Shown piece by piece: positions 24,035-31,912 of a DNA stretch of 40,088 bases; the first letter of the stretch is position 1; every line of letters starts with the position of its first letter. Origin of the DNA: Streptomyces albus subsp. chlorinus (GTDB taxonomy: Bacteria; Actinomycetota; Actinomycetes; Streptomycetales; Streptomycetaceae); NCBI RefSeq assembly GCF_013302895.1, contig NZ_VJOK01000001.1:6530364-6570451 (forward strand), in the 5' to 3' direction. The notes under the pieces were generated by a model. The model had not been told where the DNA came from and did no database searches. It saw only the letters and a program-made list of their open reading frames with translations. A program made the translations under genes and the position numbers.

Positions 24035-25272
24035 GGACCATCGCCGTGATCGGGGCCTCCCTCGCCGGACTCCACACCGCCCTCGCGCTGCGCTCGCAGG
24101 GCTACGACGGCAGGCTGGTGATCGTAGGGGAGGAACGCCATCGCCCCTACGACCGCCCTCCCCTCTCCAAGGAGTTCCTGACCGGGGCCATGACCGCCGA
24201 ACGGCTCGCCCTGGCGGACGCGGAGGAGATCGCCGGACTCGACGCCGACTGGCTGCTGGGCACCCGCGCCGAGGGCCTCGACCCGCCCTCCCGCACCCTC
24301 ACGCTCTCCGGCGGCCGCACACTGAGGGCCGACGGCATGGTGGTGGCCACCGGCGCCGTGCCCCGCGCCCTGCCCGGCGAGCCGCTGGAGGGCGTGCACA
24401 CCCTGCGCACCCTCGACGACGCGGCGGCGCTCCGCGAGGAGCTGAGCCGGGGACAGGTGCGGGTCGTGGTCATCGGCGCCGGCTTCATCGGCGCCGAAGT
24501 GGCCTCCTCCTGCGCCACTCTCGGCCACAACGTCACCGTCGTCGAGGCGGCCGGACAGCCGCTGCTGCCGCAACTCGGCGCCGAGATGGCCGCGTTCTGC
24601 GCCGACCTGCACACCGACCACGGCGTCACCCTGCACACCGGCACCGGAGTGCGCGCCCTGCACCCGGAGGGCCCGCGCGGCCCGGACGGTCCGCCCGGCG
24701 CCCGGGGCGGAGCCGAGGCGGCCGGGCCCGGCTCCGGGGCGGGGGAGCGGCGCAGGGTCGGCTGGGTCGAGCTGGCCGACGGCCGGTTCCTGCCCGCCGA
24801 CGTGGTGGTCGCCGGCATCGGCGTACGCCCCGCCACCGACTGGCTGGAGGGCAGCGGCATCCCGCTGGACGACGGTGTCGTCTGCGACGCGGGCGGCCTG
24901 ACGGCGAACCCCGCCGTGGCGGCCGTCGGCGACGTGGCCCGCAGCGCGGGACACCGGGCCGAGCACTGGACCAGCGCCATGGAGACCGGCGCGGTCGCGG
25001 CCCGCAACCTGCTGGCCGGCGCGACGGTGGAGACCTACCGGGCGCTGCCCTACTTCTGGTCCGACCAGTACGGCGTCCGCATCCAGCTGGCCGGACGCCG
25101 CCGCGCGTCCGACACCGTGCGGGTGGTGGAGGGCTCGCCCGAGGACCGCAGCTTCCTCGCCGTCTACGAACGCGACGGCACCACCACCGCCGTCCTGGCC
25201 GCCAACCGCCCCCGCTCCTTCACGCGGGCCCGCCGCGAACTCGCCCGCGCCGGAGGGCTCGCGGCGGTGTGA
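24031..25272 (+). CDS. NAD(P)H:ferredoxin reductase (FAD)
   Basis: This is a 413-aa pyridine nucleotide-disulfide-fold reductase of the oxygenase-coupled type (rubredoxin/putidaredoxin reductase-like). The FAD motif is GASLAG (8-13), followed by RPYDRPPLSKE near 38-48. NAD(P) binding is at GAGFIGAE (149-156), and the C-terminal FAD motif is GDVAR. Residues about 213-245 are a Gly/Pro/Arg-rich insertion not expected in the fold core. It overlaps the ferredoxin gene by 4 bases and would reduce that ferredoxin. Betaine demethylases of Pseudomonas use a fused GbcB-type reductase instead, so this three-component arrangement differs. Confidence 0.93.
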   Translation: MRTIAVIGASLAGLHTALALRSQGYDGRLVIVGEERHRPYDRPPLSKEFLTGAMTAERLALADAEEIAGLDADWLLGTRAEGLDPPSRTLTLSGGRTLRADGMVVATGAVPRALPGEPLEGVHTLRTLDDAAALREELSRGQVRVVVIGAGFIGAEVASSCATLGHNVTVVEAAGQPLLPQLGAEMAAFCADLHTDHGVTLHTGTGVRALHPEGPRGPDGPPGARGGAEAAGPGSGAGERRRVGWVELADGRFLPADVVVAGIGVRPATDWLEGSGIPLDDGVVCDAGGLTANPAVAAVGDVARSAGHRAEHWTSAMETGAVAARNLLAGATVETYRALPYFWSDQYGVRIQLAGRRRASDTVRVVEGSPEDRSFLAVYERDGTTTAVLAANRPRSFTRARRELARAGGLAAV

Positions 25273-25311
25273 GGCGGTGGGCGAAGGCGCGGCGGAATGG
25301 CGACGCGCGCC

Positions 25312-25343
25312 TCCGGGCGGGGGCACCCGCGCCCCCGCCCGGA
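25312..25343. terminator. Bidirectional hairpin terminator
   Basis: A perfect 13-bp stem (left arm 25312-25324, right arm 25331-25343) with a 6-base loop lies between the convergent reductase (stop 25272) and AIM24 gene (stop 25349). Confidence 0.8.
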
Positions 25344-25348
25344 CGTGC

Positions 25349-26023
25349 TCAGTTGCCCGCCTGCGCCGGCTGCTTCTCGCTCGGCCGGACGATGACGAAA
25401 CCCTCCCCGTCCAGCCTCAGCTGCACGGCCTCGCCCGAACCGCCGCGGATCATCGACCCGAAGCTCTGCGAACGGTGCAGCGAGGTCTGCAACTGGGCGC
25501 TCCAGCCGACCACCGCGTCCGTGTCGACGAACACCGGTGCCTGCGGCGACACCGGAATCACGATCGGCGTGCCCTCGCAGATCACGGCGAGCCGCCCCTG
25601 ACCCGAGAAGACGCTGTTGAACAGCCCCCCGCCGGCCATCCCCGCACCCTTGACAATGCCGATCTCGTAGTGCAGCCCGGCGTCGAAGACCAGCACGTTC
25701 CGGCCATTGACGGTGAGCGAGTCGCCGGGCGCTATGTCGATGAGGAAGCAGTTCTCCGCCTCGTGCGCGAACCACGCCTCCCCCTGCCCGCTGACGGACA
25801 TCAGCGCCAGGCCCTCCCCCGTGACCTGGCGCTTGAGGAAGTTGCCGACCCCCTGCCCCTTCTTCTCGAACTTGAGGTTCCCCCGGAAGGCCACCATCGA
25901 GCCCTGCCGCGCGTAGCACTCGCCGTTCACCGTGTACTTCACGCACTTGTCGTTCTGCAGCTCCATCCCCGGTGCCGTGGGCGGCTGCGCCATGTTCTTC
26001 GAAGCGAAGAGATCACTCTGCAT
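25349..26023 (-). CDS. AIM24 family protein
   Basis: This 224-aa protein matches the AIM24/TerD-adjacent beta-solenoid family: YTVNGECYARQGSMVAFRGNLKFEKKG near the N-terminus, then FLIDIAPGDSLTVNGRNVLVFDAGLHYEI, AGGGLFNSVFSGQG and VVGWSAQLQTS. In bacteria these proteins are cytosolic, of unknown biochemical role, and often occur near stress or tellurite-type genes; in yeast the homologue is mitochondrial. There is no signal peptide. An internal ATG at codon 11 is an alternative start, as neither has a strong ribosome site. It stands alone, between a terminator and a divergent dehydrogenase. Confidence 0.9.
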   Translation of the reverse strand: MQSDLFASKNMAQPPTAPGMELQNDKCVKYTVNGECYARQGSMVAFRGNLKFEKKGQGVGNFLKRQVTGEGLALMSVSGQGEAWFAHEAENCFLIDIAPGDSLTVNGRNVLVFDAGLHYEIGIVKGAGMAGGGLFNSVFSGQGRLAVICEGTPIVIPVSPQAPVFVDTDAVVGWSAQLQTSLHRSQSFGSMIRGGSGEAVQLRLDGEGFVIVRPSEKQPAQAGN

Positions 26024-26105
26024 GGCAGCAATTGTCCCCGGAAGCCCCCCTTCGGGAAGGCCGCCCCGTCCGAAGAGGCGGAACCCCGCCCGGCCCCGTC
26101 ACGGA

Positions 26106-26122
26106 GAGGAGATACGCTCCTC
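26106..26122. promoter_or_regulatory. Short inverted repeat upstream of 2-hydroxyacid dehydrogenase
   Basis: GAGGAG-ATACG-CTCCTC lies between divergent AIM24 (26023) and dehydrogenase (26244) starts. The arms are exact but only 6 bp. A regulatory role is a guess. Confidence 0.22.
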
Positions 26123-26243
26123 ACTCTCAGGTGAAGCGCGGGACGGAAGGGACACCGGTGGTCCCCTCCCGCACCCGGCGGCCCCCCGGCGGCGCGGCCG
26201 GCACCGGGGAAACGGCGGACCACCCAGGAAGGAGCGGGAGCGG

Positions 26244-27227
26244 ATGACGACTGAGGGCGCGGACCCCCTGCGGATCGGTCAGGAGCTCGACCGGGCGGTG
26301 GTCACCGTGGACCCCGCCCTCCCGCGGCTGGTGCACGAAGGGGTCGAGCGGACCGCCGGCAGGCCGCTGGGGACCGGGGAGGGGCCCCGGGTCCACGTGG
26401 GGCCCGCCGTCCCCGGACTCGGCGACGGGGAGCGGCTGCTGTGGGTGCACAGCACCACCGCCGGAGTCGACGCGCTCCTCAAGGCGCACACCCCCTGGCC
26501 GCGCGAGGTACTGCTGACCCGCACGGTCGGACGGATGGGGGAGAGGATCGGTCAGTACGTCCTGGCCTGGGCGCTGGCCGAACTCCAGGACGTACCCGGC
26601 TTCCTGCGCCAGCAGGTCTCCCGCACCTGGAACCGGCTGGAGACCGAACTGGCCGACGGCACCCTCGCCGTCGTCTTCGGCACCGGCCGCATCGGCTCGG
26701 GCATCGCCGCCGCCCTCCAGCAGTGCGGCGTCCGCACGGTCGGGGTCGCGCGGAGTCCCCGTCAGGCACCGGGGTTCGACGGCGTCGTCCCGCTCGGCGC
26801 CCCGGCCGGGGCCGACAGCCCCGGCATCCCCTCGGCCGAACTGGCCGGGGTACTGGGCGAGGCGAGATGGGTCGTCAACGCGCTGCCGCTCACCGCGGAG
26901 ACGGCCGGACTCTTCGGGGCCGAGCTGTTCGCGGCGATGGACGGGCCCACCTTCTTCAACGTCGGCCGGGGCGAGACGGTCAGGACCGAAGCGCTCGCGC
27001 GGGCGCTGGAGGCCGGCCGGGTGGGCCGGGCCGTCCTCGACGTCCTGCCCGAGGAACCCGCCCCCGCCACCTCACCCGCATGGGACCTCCCGCGCACCAC
27101 CCTCACCTCCCACTCGGCCGGACCGACGACCCACGCCGACGTCACGGCCGACTTCCGCGCCGCCTGGGAGGCGCTGCGCGCGGGCGAGTTCCCCGCGCTG
27201 ACCGTGCGGGTGACGGCCGGGTACTGA
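26244..27227 (+). CDS. D-isomer-specific 2-hydroxyacid dehydrogenase (GhrA-like)
   Basis: This 327-aa NAD(P)-dependent enzyme interconverts 2-oxo and D-2-hydroxy acids (glyoxylate/hydroxypyruvate reductases are typical). GTGRIG at 146-151 binds the cofactor. The catalytic Arg is in FFNVGRGE, the Glu in DVLPEEPA, and the His in TSHSAG. The N-terminal substrate domain is divergent, beginning with a Thr/Glu/Ala-rich leader. The start at 26244 has GGGAG upstream; the frame is open further 5' but with no domain sequence. It is monocistronic by appearance. The glyoxylate assignment is inferred from overall family likeness only. Confidence 0.9.
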   Translation: MTTEGADPLRIGQELDRAVVTVDPALPRLVHEGVERTAGRPLGTGEGPRVHVGPAVPGLGDGERLLWVHSTTAGVDALLKAHTPWPREVLLTRTVGRMGERIGQYVLAWALAELQDVPGFLRQQVSRTWNRLETELADGTLAVVFGTGRIGSGIAAALQQCGVRTVGVARSPRQAPGFDGVVPLGAPAGADSPGIPSAELAGVLGEARWVVNALPLTAETAGLFGAELFAAMDGPTFFNVGRGETVRTEALARALEAGRVGRAVLDVLPEEPAPATSPAWDLPRTTLTSHSAGPTTHADVTADFRAAWEALRAGEFPALTVRVTAGY

Positions 27228-27303
27228 CGCCCGCGGCCGCTGGACGAGGGACGAGGGGCGGGGCCGAGGAACCGGCGGGAGCCGGTGGGGAGGGCCGCGC
27301 CCT

Positions 27304-27335
27304 GACGAAAGTAAGGAGAGCTGCCGGCTTTCGTC
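27304..27335. promoter_or_regulatory. Inverted repeat upstream of the esterase gene
   Basis: GACGAAAG (27304-27311) and CTTTCGTC (27328-27335) are perfect arms with a 16-base spacer, ending about 38 bases before the esterase ATG. This fits an upstream operator, or a weak terminator for the dehydrogenase. Confidence 0.4.
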
Positions 27336-27361
27336 GATGCCACGGCCCCCGCCCCCGTTCC

Positions 27362-27367
27362 TAGGCT
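27362..27367 (+). promoter_or_regulatory. -10 element of a probable leaderless transcript
   Basis: TAGGCT lies six bases before the ATG at 27374 and there is no Shine-Dalgarno, which suits a leaderless mRNA. No convincing -35 was found. Confidence 0.42.
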
Positions 27368-27373
27368 CGCCGC

Positions 27374-28639
27374 ATGATCCACACCGCACGCGGAGCGGCA
27401 GCCGCACTGCTCGCTCTCCTTCTGTCCACCCCGGCGCTCGGGGCCTGTTCCACCGGCGCCTTCGACCACCCGGCGGGCGGCACCGCCTCCCCGGCCGCCG
27501 CTTCCGCCGCTTCCTCCCAGCACAAGAGGCTCTCCCTGCCCCGCCCCACCGGCTCGTACGCGACGGGGAGGGACACGCTCCAGCTGACCGACAGGACACG
27601 CCGCGACCCCTGGGTGCCCTCCGCCGGACCACGGCGGCTGATGGTGTCGCTCTTCTACCCCGCCCGGAAGGGGGACGGGGAGGGGGAGGGAGGGCGCGGC
27701 CGGTACATGTCGGCCGAGGAGGCCGGGCTGCTGCTGAAGGAGCGGAAACTCGGCGCGTACTTCACGGCCGGACAGGTCGCCTCGACCCGGACCCACGCCC
27801 GCACCGGCGCCCGGCCCGCCCGGGGACGGCACCCCCTCGTCCTCCTCTCCCCGGGCTTCACACTGCACCGCGCCACCCTCACCGGGCTCGCGGAGGAACT
27901 CGCCTCGCACGGCTACGTGGTGGCACTGGTGGACCACGCCTACGAGTCGTCCGGCACCACCTTCCCCGGCGGGGGCGGCGCGAAGACGCTCCCCTGCGTC
28001 GCCTGCGAGACGGTGGAGAAGGAGCCCGACGACGCGGCCGAGAAGAAGCGGCTCGCCCGGGCCGCCCGCGACCGCGCCGCCGACCTCTCCGTCGTCGTCG
28101 ACGAGCTGACCGGCCGGCGGAAGGGGGACCGGCCGTCCGGGCACGACTGGTCCGCGCTCGTCGATCCGCGCCGCATCGGCGCGGCGGGCCACTCCCTCGG
28201 CGGCAACGCGGCCGCGGTGGCGGCCGGCGAGGACCACCGGATCCGTGCCGCCGCGAACCTGGACGGCTCCTTCTTCGCGCCCGTGCCCCGCGCGGGCAGC
28301 ACGCGCCCCGTGCTCATGCTCGGCACCCGCAAGAGCCACACCCCGCAGGCGCAGGACGCCACCTGGCCGCGCCAGTGGATGCGGCTCCACGGCTGGAAGC
28401 GCTGGCTGACGGTGAAGGACGCCGGGCACTTCTCCTTCACCGACCTGCCCGTCCTCGGCGACCGGATCGGAGTGAGCGACCCCTCGGCACCGCTGTCCGG
28501 CAAGCGGAGCGGCCAGATCACCACCCGGTATGTCACCGCCTTCTTCGACCAGCAACTCAGCGGCCGGCACCGTGAGCTGCTGGAGGGCCCCACCGAGGAG
28601 AACCCGGAGGTCGCCTTCCACAACGGCGGCCGGCCCTGA
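27374..28639 (+). CDS. Exported alpha/beta hydrolase, PAF-acetylhydrolase/lipase-like
   Basis: This 421-aa secreted or lipid-anchored esterase has a signal peptide at residues 1-24 followed by Cys25 in the lipobox-like ALGAC (Gly at -2 is less usual). An Ala/Ser-rich linker runs to about residue 60. The hydrolase domain shows the oxyanion region LLSPGF, the nucleophile elbow GHSLGG with Ser274, a likely acid at Asp297 (ANLDG) and the catalytic His in DAGHFSFTD. The order matches plasma-type PAF-acetylhydrolases, which cleave short acyl chains from phospholipids. A pair of Cys (LPCVAC) may form a disulfide. The ATG is immediately preceded by a -10-like TAGGCT, so it is probably leaderless. Confidence 0.88.
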   Translation: MIHTARGAAAALLALLLSTPALGACSTGAFDHPAGGTASPAAASAASSQHKRLSLPRPTGSYATGRDTLQLTDRTRRDPWVPSAGPRRLMVSLFYPARKGDGEGEGGRGRYMSAEEAGLLLKERKLGAYFTAGQVASTRTHARTGARPARGRHPLVLLSPGFTLHRATLTGLAEELASHGYVVALVDHAYESSGTTFPGGGGAKTLPCVACETVEKEPDDAAEKKRLARAARDRAADLSVVVDELTGRRKGDRPSGHDWSALVDPRRIGAAGHSLGGNAAAVAAGEDHRIRAAANLDGSFFAPVPRAGSTRPVLMLGTRKSHTPQAQDATWPRQWMRLHGWKRWLTVKDAGHFSFTDLPVLGDRIGVSDPSAPLSGKRSGQITTRYVTAFFDQQLSGRHRELLEGPTEENPEVAFHNGGRP

Positions 28640-28678
28640 GGAGGGGGACGGGCGGGGGACGGCACCGGCACCGGCGGG

Positions 28679-30037
28679 TCAGGTTGCCAGTCGCTGGATG
28701 CGGCGGGCGAGGCGGGCGTGTTCGGTGAGCATCTCGCGGCCGCCGGGGAGGGTGAGGGCGCCGTCCTCGACGAGGGGGCGGCCCTGGACGAGGGTGTGGC
28801 GGGGGCGTACGGGGCCGCAGCGGAGCCAGGCTTCGACCAGGTCGGTGTGGGCGCCGGCGAAGGCGAACTCGTCCAGTTCCCACACCACCAGGTCGGCGGG
28901 GGCACCGGGCCGCAGGCTGCCCAGTCCGTCCTCCCGGCCCAGGCAGGCGGCGGCGTCGACGGTGGCCGCGCGCAGGATGTCGCGGGCCGTCGTCGCCGCC
29001 GGGCCGCCGCGCTCCCGGGCGGCGGCCAGCGCGGTGCGGGCCTCCAGCCACAGCGAGGCGTGGTCGGTGGAGGCCGAACCGTCGCAGCCCAGCCCGACGG
29101 TGACCCCCGCCTCCCGCAGCGCGGGCAGGCTCGCCGCCCCGGCGCCCAGCATCATCGTCGAGCCGGGGCAGTGGGCGACGGCGGTGCCCCACCGGCCCAG
29201 CCGCTCCCGCTCCTCGGGCCCGGTGAAGATGAAGTGCGCGACCCACGTCCGCGCGGTGCCCCAGCCGACGTGTTCGAACTGGTCCACCGGGCGGCGGCCG
29301 AACGTCTCCAGGCAGTACTCCTCCTCGCCCCGCGACTCGGCCAGGTGGGTGTGCAGCCGTACGTCGAGGCGCTCGGCGAGCCGGGCGGTCTCCACCATCA
29401 GCCGCTCGGAGACGCCGGCCTGGGTGGCGGGTGCCAGCGCGAGACGGAGCATCGACCCGGGCGCCGGATCGTGGTAGGAGCGCACCAGGCGCTCGCTGTC
29501 GGCGAGGATCTCCTCGACGCTCTGGGTGACCTCCACGGGGGCCGGGCCGCCGTCCCGTTCCGAGAGGTCGAGGGCGCCCCGCGTCGGGTGGAACCGCAGC
29601 CCGACCTCGCGGGCCGCGCGGATCTGCGCGTCCACGAGGCGGGGCCTCGGGTGGATGTGGAGCATGTCCGCGGTGGTGGTGCAGCCGCCCAGGGCCAGCT
29701 CGGCCAGGCCGACCCAGGTGGAGACCTCGACGGCCTCCTCGTCCAGCGCCGCCCACAGGGGGAAGAGGGTCCGCAGCCAGTCGAACAGCTCGTAGCGGGT
29801 CGCGGGCGCGTAGGAGCGGGTGAGGTTCTGGAAGATGTGGTGGTGGGTGTTGACCAGTCCGGGGGTCACCAGCGCGCCCCGCGCGGAGAGGGTGCGGGCC
29901 GCCGCCGGTTCGCTTCCCGGGGGGCCCACACCCGCGACGGTGCCGCCGGAGAGGGCGACCCAGCCGCCGGAGATCTCGTCCCCGTCCATCGTGACGACCA
30001 GCTCGGCGTCCCGGATGAGTGTGTCGGTCTGCTGCAC
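28679..30037 (-). CDS. Amidohydrolase, 8-oxoguanine deaminase type
   Basis: This 452-aa TIM-barrel metal-dependent deaminase has metal ligands in NTHHHIFQNLTR (His65 and His67), LHTHLAES, the HFIFTGPEE His and the Asp in GCDGSASTD. NTHHH.FQ.LTR is characteristic of the 8-oxoguanine deaminase/ATZ-TRZ branch, which turns 8-oxoguanine to urate or acts on related N-heterocycles. The GTG start at 30037 follows GAGGAG; the open frame further upstream covers the tandem GTCGGTAY repeats. It is divergent from the DUF2180 gene and not visibly part of a purine operon. Other aminohydrolase substrates cannot be excluded. Confidence 0.9.
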   Translation of the reverse strand: MQQTDTLIRDAELVVTMDGDEISGGWVALSGGTVAGVGPPGSEPAAARTLSARGALVTPGLVNTHHHIFQNLTRSYAPATRYELFDWLRTLFPLWAALDEEAVEVSTWVGLAELALGGCTTTADMLHIHPRPRLVDAQIRAAREVGLRFHPTRGALDLSERDGGPAPVEVTQSVEEILADSERLVRSYHDPAPGSMLRLALAPATQAGVSERLMVETARLAERLDVRLHTHLAESRGEEEYCLETFGRRPVDQFEHVGWGTARTWVAHFIFTGPEERERLGRWGTAVAHCPGSTMMLGAGAASLPALREAGVTVGLGCDGSASTDHASLWLEARTALAAARERGGPAATTARDILRAATVDAAACLGREDGLGSLRPGAPADLVVWELDEFAFAGAHTDLVEAWLRCGPVRPRHTLVQGRPLVEDGALTLPGGREMLTEHARLARRIQRLAT

Positions 30038-30083
30038 GGACAGCTCCTCGGTCGGTCTGTATCGGTACCTGGGGGATCGGCGC

Positions 30084-30107
30084 GTCGGTATGTCGGTACG
30101 TCGGTAC
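30084..30107. repeat. 8-bp tandem repeat GTCGGTAY x3
   Basis: Three units, GTCGGTAT, GTCGGTAC, GTCGGTAC, run head to tail in the divergent region upstream of the amidohydrolase. The same GTCGGTAC word recurs in the repeat at 31681-31710. Confidence 0.7.
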
Positions 30108-30261
30108 GGGGCAAAGCTGGCACGCCGGCGCGGGGCCGGGGGCTGATGCGCGCCCCGGTTCATCCGCACAGGTGCCCCGAGGCGTGCCGGGCCGCGCCGG
30201 TGGGAACTCGCGAACGGCCTAAGGCCGGACCCCGGCGCCGAGCGAGACGGAGAGGCACCTC

Positions 30262-30474
30262 ATGCACTGCTACGACTGCTACACGGACGGCACCGAGAGC
30301 ACGGCCGTGGCCGTCTGCGTGGAGTGCGGGGCGGGCGCGTGCCCGCACCACCTGCGCAGCGAACCCGAACCGGTACGCCGCTCCAGCGCGACCGGACGGG
30401 TCTGGTCACCGCGGGACGCGCGCCGGATGGTGTGCCGGGTCTGCCACGAGTCGCTGAAGCAGAGCAGCGGATGA
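30262..30474 (+). CDS. DUF2180 family small Cys-rich protein
   Basis: This 70-aa zinc-ribbon-like protein has Cys pairs in CYDCY, CVECGAGACPHH and VCRVCHE, matching the actinobacterial DUF2180 family. The conserved start MHCYDC and STAVAVC are diagnostic. The Cys/His spacing suggests one or two metal sites. GAGAGG precedes the ATG. In Streptomyces these small proteins are usually stand-alone genes with no established function. A possible terminator lies 17 bases past the stop. Confidence 0.87.
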   Translation: MHCYDCYTDGTESTAVAVCVECGAGACPHHLRSEPEPVRRSSATGRVWSPRDARRMVCRVCHESLKQSSG

Positions 30475-30490
30475 ACGGCCACTGACGTCC

Positions 30491-30536
30491 GAGTCCGACG
30501 CCCCCTTCACGCACCCTCGCCTCCGGGGGCGGACTC
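30491..30536 (+). terminator. Possible terminator after DUF2180
   Basis: GAGTCCG (30491) pairs with CGGACTC (30530-30536), and CCCCC pairs with GGGGG inside, with a 3-base bulge and a 19-base loop. Moderate support. Confidence 0.45.
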
Positions 30537-30630
30537 CGCTCATCCACGTCCGGGGACGGCTCCCGCACATCGCCGGAGCGGACCTCGCATCTCCCCGGAG
30601 CCGCGCCCTCGCGCGCCCCGTTGCGGCGGC

Positions 30631-31668
30631 TCAGCGCCGTACCGCCCGCCCCACCACGACCGCTCCGGCAGCCGCCGCGGCGGTGCCGAGGGCGGCGAGC
30701 AGACCGTGGTGGTGGGAGGCCCACAGCTGGTAGCAGCGGTCGGACGCCTCGTCGTCGAACTCGCCGTGCGCGCCGTAGTCGTGGTGCTGGTCCGCCGGCT
30801 TCCACAGGTTGTCGGGCTGGGCGGGGGAGCGCGCGTAGTCGGTCTGCTGCCCCTGGAACCCGGTTCTGGCCAGATAGCGGTCCAGCAGCCCGGGTGCGAA
30901 CTTGTCGCCGAGCAGGGTGGCCACGGTCGAGCCGCCCACCCAGTACTCGCGGCGCCCGGGGTGGTCGGCCGCGTACAGGACGCCACGGGCCGCGACCCGC
31001 GGCTGGTAGACGGGCGCGACCGGACGCGGATTGCGCGGCAGCCGCGAGCGGACCCAGGTGAACTGCGGGGTGTTGAGGCCCGGCAGCTGCACCATCGTCA
31101 CCCGCACGCCGCTCTTCTTGTGCAGCAGCTCGCAGCGCAGCGACTCGTGGAACCCCTGGATGGCGTGCTTGGCCGCGCAGTACGCCGCCTGGAGGGGGAT
31201 ACCGCGGTAGGCGAGCGCCGAGCCGACCTGGACGATGGTGCCGGCGTCGCGCGTCTCCATCCTGCGCAGTGCCGCGAGCGTTCCGTATACGAAGCCGAGG
31301 TAGGTCACCTCGGTGGCCCGCCGGAACTCCTCCGCGCGCACGTCGGTGACCGGGGCGAACACGGTGGAGAACGCCACGTTCACCCACACCGCGATGGGGC
31401 CCAGCTCCCGTTCGATCCGGTCGGCCGCCGCCTCCACGGCCGTGTGGTCGCTGACGTCGACGGGCAGCGGCAGCGCGGTGCCGCCCGCCTCCCGTACGTC
31501 CTCGGCGGCGCGGGCCAGGCCCTCCTCGCCGCGCGCGAGCAGGGCGACGGCGGCGCCCCGCGCCCCGAAGGCGCGGGCCGTCTCCCGGCCCACACCGCCG
31601 CTGGCGCCGGTCACCACGACGACCTGGCCGTCGCTTCCCGCACGTCCTGACTGCCGTCGTCGGCTCAT
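30631..31668 (-). CDS. SDR family oxidoreductase with C-terminal extension
   Basis: This 345-aa protein has a classical SDR core in residues 15-215: TGASGGVG near 20-27 for NAD(P), Asn in WVNVAF, Ser in VGSALAYRG and Tyr-x3-Lys in YCAAK. About 100 extra residues follow, with His/Asp/Gln-rich sequence (DQHHDYGAHGEFDDEA) and a final hydrophobic Ala/Val helix (GTAAAAAGAVVVGRAVRR) that could anchor it to the membrane. Long SDRs of this subtype are common in actinobacteria and lack a defined substrate. GGAGGTG precedes the ATG. Immediately upstream is an exact 15-bp tandem repeat. Confidence 0.88.
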   Translation of the reverse strand: MSRRRQSGRAGSDGQVVVVTGASGGVGRETARAFGARGAAVALLARGEEGLARAAEDVREAGGTALPLPVDVSDHTAVEAAADRIERELGPIAVWVNVAFSTVFAPVTDVRAEEFRRATEVTYLGFVYGTLAALRRMETRDAGTIVQVGSALAYRGIPLQAAYCAAKHAIQGFHESLRCELLHKKSGVRVTMVQLPGLNTPQFTWVRSRLPRNPRPVAPVYQPRVAARGVLYAADHPGRREYWVGGSTVATLLGDKFAPGLLDRYLARTGFQGQQTDYARSPAQPDNLWKPADQHHDYGAHGEFDDEASDRCYQLWASHHHGLLAALGTAAAAAGAVVVGRAVRR

Positions 31669-31680
31669 CGGCACACCTCC

Positions 31681-31710
31681 GCTGTCGGTACGGGCGCTGT
31701 CGGTACGGGC
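31681..31710. repeat. Exact 15-bp tandem repeat x2 in SDR leader
   Basis: GCTGTCGGTACGGGC occurs twice head to tail (31681-31695, 31696-31710), 13 bases upstream of the SDR start. A third partial copy (GCT) follows. Confidence 0.85.
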
Positions 31711-31786
31711 GCTCTCCCCGGGACGGCCACCGGTCCGGGCCGCGAGGCCCCTCCCGGCGCGTCGTCCCGCCCGCCTGACGTTCCGA

Positions 31787-31808
31787 GGTGGCCGGGTACC
31801 CGGCCACC
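31787..31808. terminator. 22-bp perfect palindrome, terminator or operator
   Basis: Each 11-bp arm reads GGTGGCCGGGT on its own strand. It lies about 104 bases past the VOC stop (31913, minus strand) and 118 bases before the SDR start. As RNA it folds as a 9-bp stem with loop GTAC. The perfect symmetry also allows a protein-binding role. Confidence 0.5.
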
Positions 31809-31912
31809 GGCCCTGCTCACGCGACCGCGCGCTCTCCCCGGCCTCCTCGGCGGCACTCGCCCACCGGTCCGGCCGCACCCGCGGCCGGTCCACGGCACCC
31901 GCCGGCCCCCGG

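Noticed and set aside
26762..28621. 619-codon minus-strand open frame opposite the esterase
   Set aside because: Gly/Arg/Val-rich shadow of the PAF-acetylhydrolase-like gene; no ribosome site.
28718..30457. 579-codon plus-strand open frame opposite the amidohydrolase
   Set aside because: Shadow of the conserved metal-binding enzyme; composition not protein-like.
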